Source of the DNA: Myxococcales bacterium
Lineage (GTDB): Bacteria; Myxococcota_A; Bradymonadia; REDH01
NCBI GenBank assembly: GCA_020633625.1
Contig: JACKDJ010000016.1
Coordinates: 35,662-99,661 of the forward strand
DNA: 64,000 nt
Direction of reading: 5' to 3'
Shown one piece after another: positions 43,401 to 51,147 of this stretch. The stretch's first letter is position 1; the number at the start of each line of letters is the position of its first letter. The position numbers were made by a program, and so were the translations under genes. The notes below the pieces were generated by a model that was given only the letters and a program-made list of their open reading frames with translations, had not been told where the DNA came from and ran no database searches.

Positions 43401-46400
43401 CCACGACCCGAGCTCGCGCGCCGACCACGCCGCCGTCTGGCGAGCCGTCGCCCGACCCGGTGCCTCGCCGGCCGCGATCATCGACCTGCGCCCCGCCGCC
43501 GTCACCGCCGACACGGCGCTCGACGAAGCGCGCGCTCGCGCGTTCGACGCCCCGTTCCACCTCGCCAACGTGCTCGCCAGCGGCGAGCCGGTGCGCTGGG
43601 TCGTCGTGACCGCTGGCGCGCAAGAGGTGGCCGGTGAGGGCGGCCTCGTCCCGGCCCAAGCGCTCGCGCTCGGCCCCGCGACCGTCGCTGGAGCGGAGCT
43701 GTCGCATGTCGCGTCCGTCGCCCTCGATGTTCGCCGCGCGGCGCCAGAGTCCGCAGATGAGGATCGGCTGGCAGACGCGATCGTCCGAGAGGCGCTCGCG
43801 GCGGCCCGCGACCGCGTCGTCGCGCTGCGCGGCGGGAGACGCTTCGTTCAGACGGTCGTACGAACTCCAATTCGTGAGGCGGGCGCCACCGGGCCGCGCC
43901 CGCACCGGGTCGCCGTCATCACCGGCGGCCTCGGCGGCCTCGGGCTCGCCGCCGCCGGCCGCCTCGCCGCCCCCGGCGTCGGCCTCGCGCTTCTCGGCCG
44001 GCGCGGTCTCCCGCCGCGTGCGGATTGGGACCGCTGGGTGCGGACGCACGACGCACGCGAGGTGACACGGGCACGGATCGAGGCCGTCCGTGCCCTCGAA
44101 GAGAGAGGCGCCCGGGTCGTCGTCGTCGAGGCCGACGTCGCGAGCGAGGCAGACCTCGTGCGCGCGCTCGAGTCCGTCCGGAGGACGCTCGGACCGGTGA
44201 CCGACGTGCTGCACACCGCCGGTGTTCTCGATGATGATCTCATGATCATGAAATCGTTGGAGCGTACGCGCGCGGTGCTGGCGCCGAAGGTCGAAGGAAC
44301 ACTGGCGCTGGCGGCCGCGCTGGCGAGCGAACCGCAAGCCCGCGTCGTCGCCTACTCGTCGGTCTCTGCCCTCCTCGGTATGCCCGGCCAGGCCGACTAC
44401 GCCGCCGCCAACGCGTTCCTCGGCACCTTCTGCCGCGCCGCGCGCTCTCGCGGTCGCGACTGGACCGCGATCGGCTGGCCCGCTTGGCGTGATGTCGGGA
44501 TGGCCGCCGCCTACGCCGGCGCTCAGGCGGCGTTCGACCCGACGTCCGGGAGCCCCGTCTCGCACCCCCTCCTCGACCGCCGCGTCCGGGACGTCGTCGG
44601 ACACGTCTCGTATGTGACCCGCTTCGACGCCCGGGAGTGCTGGCTGCTCGACGAGCACCGCTTGCGCAGCGGCACCTCCCTCATCCCCGGCACCGGCTAC
44701 CTGGAGCTCGCGCGCGCGGCCATCACCGACGGCTCGCCCGCTGACTCGCCGGTCGAGCTCCGGGACGTCTTCTTCGTCGCCCCGTTCCTCGTCGACGACG
44801 CCCACCCGCGCGCGCTACGTCTCGACCTGCGGCGGCGAGAAGACGGTGCGGCTGCGTTCGCGTTCTCGAGCGGGGGAGCAGAGCTCGACAGCGTGACGCA
44901 CGTCGAGGGAGTCGCCGCGCTGTGTGACTGGGGCCAAGGCGAGCGCTTGGATCTCGCCGCCATCCGTTCGCGCTGCTCCGAAGTCGAGCGGCTGCCTCCG
45001 GGGCCCAAGCCCGACGCGAACCTCAGCTTTGGACGGCGGTGGTCGAACCTGCGGGAGATCGCCTGGGGCAGCGGCGAGGCGCTCGCGACGCTCGAGCTCG
45101 ACGCGGAGCTCGAGGGCGAGCTCGCCGCGGTGCGGCTGCACCCGGCCCTCCTCGACTTCGCGACGGCGGGCGCGCAGCGCCTCGCCGGCGCCGGAGCCGC
45201 GCCCGACGCCTTCTACGTCCCGGTCGGGTACGGGCGCCTGCGCTTCTGCGGGACGATGCCGCGCCGGCTCGTGAGCCACATTCGGCTCCGCCCGAGCTCC
45301 GACCCGGAGCTCGCCGTCTACGAAGTGACGATCGCGACGCCCGACGGCACGCCCGTCGCCCACATCTCCGAGTTCACGATGCGCCGCATCGCGGGCGCGC
45401 TCTCGCTCGGTGCCCCGCCCGAAGAGAGCGCCCCACTCGGCGGCCGCGCCGCCCGCGCCGGCGGCGTCGAAGAGAGCCTCGCCCGCGGCGTCGGCGTCGA
45501 CGAGGGCCTCGATGCGCTCGAGCGCCTGTTGTCCGCCGACGCCCCGCCGGAGCTCTACGTCTCGCCGACGCCCCTCGCGCCGCAGCTCGAGCGGAAGGCA
45601 GACGGGGAGGGTGAGGCAGAAGAAGAGCTGGCCGTCGGCGCCGACGACGGCGTCGACGCCGACTTCGTCGCGCCGCGGACCGACGTCGAGCGCACGATCG
45701 CCTCGATCTGGCGCGACGCCCTCGGTGTGCGGGCGATCGGAGCCCACAGCAGCTTCTTCGAGCTCGGCGGGCACTCGCTCGTCGCCATCCGGATCACGTC
45801 GCGCATCAACCAGGCGTTTGGTGTGGAGCTCCCCCTCAGGACGCTGTTCGAGGCGCCAACGGTCGCAGAGCTCGCGGCAGAGATTGAGGCCGTCGCGGGC
45901 GTGCGTGTCCCCGAGGGAACCGACCGAGACGCCGCCGCGCGCGTGTCGGTCACCGGCGACCACCCCGTGCTCGACGCCGTCGCGGAGATCGAGCGCGTTG
46001 ACCGGGCGAGCCTCCCGCGTCCATCCGTAAGCCAGGAGGGGCTCTGGTTCGTCGACCAGCTCCACCCGTCGACGACCGCATACAACGTGTCGATGGGGCT
46101 CCGGCTGCGCGGGACTCTCGACGTCGCGGCGCTGCAGAGCGCGCTATCGACGCTGGTCGCGCGCCACGAGTCGATGCGGCTCGTGTTCGAACCCGTCGAG
46201 GGCGCCCCTCGCGTGCGTGTGCTCGATGCCGTCTCCGTCGTGCTCGACGTGCAGCAGGCCAGCGACGCCCGGGAGTTCGTCGACCGCGCCGCCGCGCAGC
46301 CGTTCGACCTCGCCGCAGGCCCGCTCTTCCGCGCTGCGCTCGGCCGGCTCGCCAGCGATGACCACGTCCTCGTCATCACGCTCCACCACATCGTCTCGGA

Positions 46401-49362
46401 TGAGTGGTCGCTCGAGATCCTCTACGAGGAGCTCGGTGAGGCGTACGCCGCGGCGCTGGAAGGCCGGCCGGCCCGCCTGCCCGAGCTGCAGGTCCAGTAC
46501 GTCGACTTCGCCGTCTGGCACCGTGAGCGGCTGGCCGACGGCCGCCTCGCGAACCAGCTACGCTACTGGCGCTCCGCGCTCGAGGGCGCGCCCACGACGC
46601 TCCAGCTCCCTGCCGACCGCTCACGCCCCCCCGTCCAGGGTTACCGCGGCGCACGGTACGTTCACGCGTTCGACGCCGACGTCGCGGCGGGCATGAGGGC
46701 GCTCGCCCAGCGTCAGGGCGTCACGATGTATGTCGCGATGCTGGCGGCGTTCTATGCGCTGCTCACACGCCTGACCGGCCAGGACGACCTCCTCGTCGGC
46801 ACGCCGAGCTCCACACGGACGCGCGCCGAGCTCGAGCGCGTCGTCGGGTTCTTCGTGAACACGCTCGTCCTGCGCGGCGACGTCTCTGGCGATCCGTCGT
46901 TCGAAGAGCTCGTCGGGCGCACGCGCGCCATGGCGATGGACGCGTTTGCAGCTCCCGACCTGCCGTTCGACGAGCTGGTCCGAGCGCTCTCGACCGATCG
47001 GGATCCGAGTCGCGGGCCGCTCTACCAGGTCATGTTTGCGCTGTTTCCGTCGAGCCGACACGCCAGCCTCCCTGGGCTCGAGTGCGAACCCGTCGACGTC
47101 GACGCCGGGGGCGCGCCCGTCGACCTGACGCTCTACATGTCAGACGGCGAGACGTCGCTACGGGGTATCTTCGAGTACGACACGGCGCTGTTCGACGAGG
47201 CGACGGTTGCCGGCTTCGGTCGCGCGTTTGCGGCGCTGCTCCGCGGCATCGTCGCCGACCCCCGCGCGCCGGTCACGTCGCTCCCGACCGTCGACGCCGA
47301 CGCGCGCGCGCTCCTGCTCGACACCTGGTGCCCGCCACGCACCCACTACGACCGCTCCGCGACGCTTCACGGTCTCGTCGAGCAGCAGCGGCGGCGCACC
47401 CCCGACGCCGTCGCCGTCGAGGCGCACCTCGCCGGGACGTGGCAGCCCCTCACCTATCGCCAGCTCGACGAACGCGCCAATCAGCTCGCCGCGCACCTCC
47501 GCAAGCTCGGCGTCGGGCCGCGCGACTTCGTCGGTGTTTGCTTGCATCGGACGCTCCAGCTCCCCGTCACGCTCCTCGCGATCCTCAAGGTCGGAGCGAC
47601 CTATCTCCCGCTCGATCCGAGCTTCCCCGCCGACCGCCTCGAGTACATGATCGCAGACGCAGCCGCGCCAGCGATCGTCACCGAGCTCGCGCTCCTCGAC
47701 CACCTGCCGCCACACGCAGCCGAAGTCGTCGTCGTGGACCGAGACGCCGCAGACATCGCCACCCGAGCGACGCGGAAGGTCGCCGTCGACGTCGACCCGA
47801 CCGACCTCGCGTATGTGATCTACACCTCGGGCTCGACCGGAAAGCCGAAGGGCGTCCAGGTCCCGCATGGCGCCGTCGTGAACTTCCTCGACAGCATGGC
47901 GCGCGAGCCCGGCTTCTCGGCCGCCGACCGCCTGCTCGCCGTCACGACGATCTCGTTCGACATCTCCGTCCTCGAGCTCTTCCTTCCGCTCGCCACCGGC
48001 GGACGGGTCGTCCTCGTCGACAAAGACGTCTCGACCGACGGCCAAGCTCTCGCCGCCGCCATCGTAGCCCGCGGCGTGACGGTGCTTCAGGCCACACCGG
48101 CCACGTGGCGCCTGATGCTGCAGGCCGGCTGGCGCGGTGCCCCGCTCCGAGCGCTCTGCGGCGGAGAGCCACTCCCCAAGGACCTCGCCCACCAGCTCCT
48201 CGGCGCCGTCGACGCGCTCTGGAACATGTATGGGCCCACCGAGACGACCATCTGGTCGACGACGACACGTATCACCGACCCAGACGACATCCACATCGGC
48301 CACCCGATCGCAAACACGCGCTGCTACGTCGTCGACGCTCGCCGGCAGCTCGTCCCGCCCGGCGTCCCCGGCGTCCTCTGGATCGGCGGCGACGGCGTCA
48401 CCCGCGGCTACAACAACCGCCCCGACCTTACCGACGCCCGCTTCGTCGAAGACCCGTTCTCGACCGAGCCCGGCGCCCGAATGTACGACACCGGCGATCT
48501 CGTCCGGTGGCGGCGCGACGGCGCGCTGGAGTACCTCGCGCGCGTCGACAACCAGGTCAAGGTGCGCGGCTTCCGCGTCGAGCTCGGTGAGATCGAGGCC
48601 GTCGTCGCGAAGCTCCCCGGGATCCGGCGCGTCGTCGTCTCGGCACACGACTTCGGCGGCGGAGACGTCAGGCTGGTCGGCTACGTCGTCCCCGATGGCC
48701 CGTTCGAGGCCGCGGCCGTTCGCGAGGGCGCGCGCCGCGAGCTCCCCGAGTACATGGTCCCGACCCTCTGGACCACGCTCGACGCCTTGCCGCTCACCGC
48801 AAACGGCAAGGTCGACCGAAAGGCGCTCCCGAAGCCGGGCCAGACCGACAAGCCGGCTGCCGCGCCGCCCCGAACCGAAGCGGGTCGCTGGCTCGCGTCT
48901 GTTTGGGCCGAGCTGCTCCACGTCGACGCCATCGGCGGGCGCGACAACTTCTTCGACCTCGGCGGGCACTCGCTGCTCGCGATGCGGATGATCCACACGG
49001 TCGCCGAGCGCACCGGCCGCCGCCTGAACCCACTCGAGGTGAGCCTCCAGACCCTTGACCAGCTCGCGGCGTCGCTCCCGTGGGAGGGCGCGTCAGCGGG
49101 GGCCGCCGACTCATCCGCAGGCGACCGTGCGGCGTCGTCGGCCTCGACAGCCGGCGCCGCTCCCCACCGCGCCCCGACGTCTGAAGTCGACGACCGCGCG
49201 TCGCACGCGGAGCCGGGGGCGGCGGGTGGGGGGCCAGCGTGCGCCGCAACGGGAGGCGCGCGGCCGCAGCCAGCGCCGCCGGCGTCCGACGCCGCCGAGG
49301 CGCGCCGCCTGCTGAAGAAGGCAGCGCTGAGACTGGGTCGCAAGCTGGGAGTCGTCCGATGA
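40489..49362 (+). CDS. Single-module hybrid PKS-NRPS: KS-AT-KR-DH-ACP-C-A-PCP
   Basis: This is a 2957-residue megasynthase. KS (about 8-436) has TACSTS (Cys182), HGTGTPVGDP (His318) and GSVKANIGH (His358). AT (about 530-830) has GHSMGEY (Ser628), with AAHS in place of the HAFH or YASH selectivity motif. KR (about 1138-1340) has the GGLGGLG cofactor loop, an LDD motif (B-type), Ser1291, Tyr1304 and Asn1308. DH follows it (about 1375-1635; His1390, Asp1556 in HPALLD). ACP Ser1763 lies in FFELGGHSL. The C domain (about 1842-2280) has HHIVSDEW, and the A domain (about 2289-2783) has TSGSTGKPKG. PCP Ser2828 lies in FFDLGGHSL. There is no thioesterase or reductase; the last 80 residues are disordered. 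The A-domain code reads DILQLGMIWK, one residue from the published glycine code. The expected product is an N-(2-enoyl)glycine. Confidence 0.95.
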   Translation: MSDADRTDLHIAVVGMSARFAGANDPDSYWRNLRDGVESITDFDDDELRARGVSDAQLADRSYVKRAPVLDDMEGFDAAFFGFNPKEGAIMDPQHRHFLECAWEALESAGHPPDAIDGRVGVFAGNGMHAYMMFNLVTNRRLMDSEGLFLVRHTGNDKDFLATRVSYHLDLRGPSVSVQTACSTSLVAIHMATQSLLNGESDYALAGGVTIELPHRVGYHYKHGEILSPDGHCRPFDADSLGTLFGSGCGVVVLRRLQDALDDNDTVHAIIRATAINNDGSSKVGYLAPSVDGQAQCVTECIALADVDPESITYVECHGTGTPVGDPIEVTALTQAFRSGTDAVGYCGIGSVKANIGHTDTAAGVASIIKVVQALKHRQLPPSLNFTSPNPAIDWESTPFFVNAELRPWEPNGWPRRAGVSSLGVGGTNAHVILEEAPDRAPADAPARDTHLFVLSAKTRSALDAAATRLADAIERGVDGELADVEWTLQVGRAQLPERRAVACDAAGAIAALRASTALPATRAPEGPRSVAFMFAGGGAQYPNMGRGLYDTEPAYRVAVDECLRLLRPMLDYDLRAAMFPPAGGEAAAHAELRRPTRTLPSLFVTQYAQAKLWMSWGIEPAALIGHSMGEYTAACLSGLFSLRDALGIVVLRGQLFEAVEPGAMLSVQLDADDLQPRLGDALSLAAVNAPGLALASGPIAAIDALRDALERDGIHSTPVHIEVAAHSAMLDPILGRFRAHFATVRFGEPSIPFVSNLSGEWADPDEVATADYWVRHLRETVRFGDGVKLLLEDPSRVLLEVGPGRTLATLARLSPARQPQHVVLNSLRHPEESRSDAAFVLGVLGDLWAAGVQPDWARFHNGGARWRVDLPTYAWDHQRLWIEGGREAYRGDSQDADGARDADPSRWTYEPAWDQLPLAAPPESPTGPVVVFSDGTSLGAAVLRAAERAHVAAVPVVEGPHFARVRGALRHDPSSRADHAAVWRAVARPGASPAAIIDLRPAAVTADTALDEARARAFDAPFHLANVLASGEPVRWVVVTAGAQEVAGEGGLVPAQALALGPATVAGAELSHVASVALDVRRAAPESADEDRLADAIVREALAAARDRVVALRGGRRFVQTVVRTPIREAGATGPRPHRVAVITGGLGGLGLAAAGRLAAPGVGLALLGRRGLPPRADWDRWVRTHDAREVTRARIEAVRALEERGARVVVVEADVASEADLVRALESVRRTLGPVTDVLHTAGVLDDDLMIMKSLERTRAVLAPKVEGTLALAAALASEPQARVVAYSSVSALLGMPGQADYAAANAFLGTFCRAARSRGRDWTAIGWPAWRDVGMAAAYAGAQAAFDPTSGSPVSHPLLDRRVRDVVGHVSYVTRFDARECWLLDEHRLRSGTSLIPGTGYLELARAAITDGSPADSPVELRDVFFVAPFLVDDAHPRALRLDLRRREDGAAAFAFSSGGAELDSVTHVEGVAALCDWGQGERLDLAAIRSRCSEVERLPPGPKPDANLSFGRRWSNLREIAWGSGEALATLELDAELEGELAAVRLHPALLDFATAGAQRLAGAGAAPDAFYVPVGYGRLRFCGTMPRRLVSHIRLRPSSDPELAVYEVTIATPDGTPVAHISEFTMRRIAGALSLGAPPEESAPLGGRAARAGGVEESLARGVGVDEGLDALERLLSADAPPELYVSPTPLAPQLERKADGEGEAEEELAVGADDGVDADFVAPRTDVERTIASIWRDALGVRAIGAHSSFFELGGHSLVAIRITSRINQAFGVELPLRTLFEAPTVAELAAEIEAVAGVRVPEGTDRDAAARVSVTGDHPVLDAVAEIERVDRASLPRPSVSQEGLWFVDQLHPSTTAYNVSMGLRLRGTLDVAALQSALSTLVARHESMRLVFEPVEGAPRVRVLDAVSVVLDVQQASDAREFVDRAAAQPFDLAAGPLFRAALGRLASDDHVLVITLHHIVSDEWSLEILYEELGEAYAAALEGRPARLPELQVQYVDFAVWHRERLADGRLANQLRYWRSALEGAPTTLQLPADRSRPPVQGYRGARYVHAFDADVAAGMRALAQRQGVTMYVAMLAAFYALLTRLTGQDDLLVGTPSSTRTRAELERVVGFFVNTLVLRGDVSGDPSFEELVGRTRAMAMDAFAAPDLPFDELVRALSTDRDPSRGPLYQVMFALFPSSRHASLPGLECEPVDVDAGGAPVDLTLYMSDGETSLRGIFEYDTALFDEATVAGFGRAFAALLRGIVADPRAPVTSLPTVDADARALLLDTWCPPRTHYDRSATLHGLVEQQRRRTPDAVAVEAHLAGTWQPLTYRQLDERANQLAAHLRKLGVGPRDFVGVCLHRTLQLPVTLLAILKVGATYLPLDPSFPADRLEYMIADAAAPAIVTELALLDHLPPHAAEVVVVDRDAADIATRATRKVAVDVDPTDLAYVIYTSGSTGKPKGVQVPHGAVVNFLDSMAREPGFSAADRLLAVTTISFDISVLELFLPLATGGRVVLVDKDVSTDGQALAAAIVARGVTVLQATPATWRLMLQAGWRGAPLRALCGGEPLPKDLAHQLLGAVDALWNMYGPTETTIWSTTTRITDPDDIHIGHPIANTRCYVVDARRQLVPPGVPGVLWIGGDGVTRGYNNRPDLTDARFVEDPFSTEPGARMYDTGDLVRWRRDGALEYLARVDNQVKVRGFRVELGEIEAVVAKLPGIRRVVVSAHDFGGGDVRLVGYVVPDGPFEAAAVREGARRELPEYMVPTLWTTLDALPLTANGKVDRKALPKPGQTDKPAAAPPRTEAGRWLASVWAELLHVDAIGGRDNFFDLGGHSLLAMRMIHTVAERTGRRLNPLEVSLQTLDQLAASLPWEGASAGAADSSAGDRAASSASTAGAAPHRAPTSEVDDRASHAEPGAAGGGPACAATGGARPQPAPPASDAAEARRLLKKAALRLGRKLGVVR

Positions 49363-50177
49363 GTGCGCTCGACATGTCTGCGCCAACGCCCGTCTTCTTC
49401 GGTCCCGAGGACTCGCGCCTCTATGGCGTCGTCCGCAGGGGATCGGCGCGCCCCGCCCTCGGAGTCGTCGTCTGCCCGCCACCGGGCGACGAGTATCCGG
49501 CCTCGCTGCGAGGCCTGCGCCTGCTCGAGCAGCGGCTCGCCGACCGGGGGCTGGCGACCCTGCGCTTTGATTGGTTTGGGACAGGTGACTCCGCCGGCGC
49601 CGGCGACGAGCAACGCCTCGAGCGCTGGGTCGCCGACGTCGGCCACGCCGTCGCGCACGCGCGTCGCGCGCTTGCTTGTGACGCCGTCGCCCTGGTCGGA
49701 GTTCGGCTCGGCGGCAGCGTCGGCGCCCTCGCCGCGGCCGAGCTGACGCTCGACCTGGCGGCTGCGGCGTTCTGGGACCCCGTCGTCGTCGGCCGCGACT
49801 ACCTCGCGCGAAAGCGCGGCGACCAGCGCGCTTGGCGCGCCGACGAGGTGATCGAGCGCCCCGAGTCGAAGCCGTTCTTTGGCCCCAACGAGCTTCTGGG
49901 CTACGACCTCCCCCCCGAGCTCGACCGCGCCATCGGTCGCCTCGACCTCGGCGCCATCCACACAGCCCCCGCGAAGCGCGTCCTGCTGGTTCGCCACGAC
50001 GGGACCCCCAAGGAGGGCGGCTGGTGGGAGACCGTGACGAGGAGCGGGGTCGACGCCCAGCGCGTCAACGTCGACGAGCGACCGCCGTGGCAGACCGACG
50101 CCGGCTTCGACGCCGCCCCCGTACCCACACAGACGCTGGCCACGCTGGTCCGTTGGCTCGCGCCGGAGGCACCATGA
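49359..50177 (+). CDS. Alpha/beta-hydrolase-fold protein lacking the nucleophile serine
   Basis: This 272-residue protein starts at the ATG at 49359, overlapping the synthase stop as ATGA. It follows the alpha/beta-hydrolase layout: GVVVCPPPGDEY (oxyanion-side loop), LRFDWFGTGDSAG, then VALVGVRLGGSVGALAA at the nucleophile elbow. The elbow reads G-V-R-L-G, with Arg where Ser is expected. The overall pattern resembles the paired hydrolases annotated as exosortase-A system-associated. No exosortase is present in the window. It may be a non-catalytic partner of the next protein, or use a different mechanism in off-loading the synthase. Confidence 0.85.
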   Translation: MSALDMSAPTPVFFGPEDSRLYGVVRRGSARPALGVVVCPPPGDEYPASLRGLRLLEQRLADRGLATLRFDWFGTGDSAGAGDEQRLERWVADVGHAVAHARRALACDAVALVGVRLGGSVGALAAAELTLDLAAAAFWDPVVVGRDYLARKRGDQRAWRADEVIERPESKPFFGPNELLGYDLPPELDRAIGRLDLGAIHTAPAKRVLLVRHDGTPKEGGWWETVTRSGVDAQRVNVDERPPWQTDAGFDAAPVPTQTLATLVRWLAPEAP

Positions 50178-51028
50178 ACGCAGCCGCAACCGCTGAGCGT
50201 GCGGTGGTGTTTGGCGACCGCGACGCACGCTGCGTCGGCGTCGTCACGCCAGGAGCGCGCCCGGATCCCGGCGTCGTGCTGCTCAACGCCGGGCTCCTGC
50301 ACCACGTTGGCCCGCAGCGGATGAACGTCGAGATCGCACGGCGGCTGTCGGCGCGGCACGGCGCCTCGTCGCTTCGCTTCGACGTGACCGGGGTGGGCGA
50401 CAGCCCGGCCCGCGCAGACGGGCTCCCGTTCCGCGAGTCATCGATCGTCGAGACTCGCCAGGCGATGGACACGCTGGCGCGGGAGACCGGCGCGAGCGGC
50501 TTCGTGCTCGTCGGCCTGTGCAGCGGTGCCGATCAGGCGTTTCAGGTCGCCCTCGCCGACGAGCGTGTGGTCGGGTGCGTGCTGATCGACCCCTATCCAT
50601 ACGAGACACCGCGCTTTCGGCGCGAGCGGTGGCTGCGCCCGGCGCGGCAGCGGCGAACGTGGGTCCGCGTCGTGCGAGGCGAGTACAAGATCGGGCTTCG
50701 CGTTCTCCGTGTGCTCGCCGGAGAGGTCGAGGAGCGTGTGGATCCGGGCCTCGCGGTCCGCGACGTCCCTCCGCGCGACGTGGCGGAGACCGGCTTTCGA
50801 ACCCTCCTCGAACGTGGCGTCGCCGTTCACGTCGTGTTCACAGCCGGCCAGCTCGGCACATACAATCATGCAGCCCAGTTCTGGGACATGTACCCGTCGC
50901 TGCGCGAGGGCGGTGGCCTGAGCTATCGGTACTTCGCCCCGGCCGACCACACGCTCTCTGTGCGAGCCGTCCGCGAGCTGCTGCTGGCCGACGTCGCGAG
51001 CTGGTACGGCTCGGCGTTCCGGGGGTAG
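50174..51028 (+). CDS. Alpha/beta-hydrolase with cysteine at the nucleophile elbow
   Basis: This is a 284-residue protein (ATGA overlap with the previous gene). The fold markers are VVLLNAGLLHHVGPQR, LRFDVTGVGDSP and FVLVGLCSGADQAFQ, so the elbow is G-L-C-S-G with Cys in the nucleophile position. A late PADHTLS supplies the histidine and VFTAG precedes the acidic position. This resembles the first hydrolase of the exosortase-A-associated pair. Translational coupling to a synthase without its own thioesterase makes it the best candidate for product release or acyl transfer (inference). A 119-bp gap follows. Confidence 0.88.
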   Translation: MNAAATAERAVVFGDRDARCVGVVTPGARPDPGVVLLNAGLLHHVGPQRMNVEIARRLSARHGASSLRFDVTGVGDSPARADGLPFRESSIVETRQAMDTLARETGASGFVLVGLCSGADQAFQVALADERVVGCVLIDPYPYETPRFRRERWLRPARQRRTWVRVVRGEYKIGLRVLRVLAGEVEERVDPGLAVRDVPPRDVAETGFRTLLERGVAVHVVFTAGQLGTYNHAAQFWDMYPSLREGGGLSYRYFAPADHTLSVRAVRELLLADVASWYGSAFRG

Positions 51029-51147
51029 CGGTCGGCGTCCGCCGGTCGCTCGGCCCGCGTCGGAACCCCGACCGCCGGCGTCATCCTTTCTCGCGTGTGA
51101 CGAATCGGTTACGGTGCCGTGGCGCTCGGCTGACCCAAGAGGAACCC

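Noticed and set aside
40387..44805. A 1472-codon open frame on the minus strand opposite the PKS-NRPS
   Set aside because: It lies entirely antisense to well-supported KS, AT and KR domains and shows no domain of its own. Long antisense frames are expected at this G+C content.
51028..51080. Inverted repeat (GCGGTCGG and CCGACCGC) after the hydrolase operon as a terminator
   Set aside because: The loop is about 30 bases and there is no convincing T-run after the second arm.
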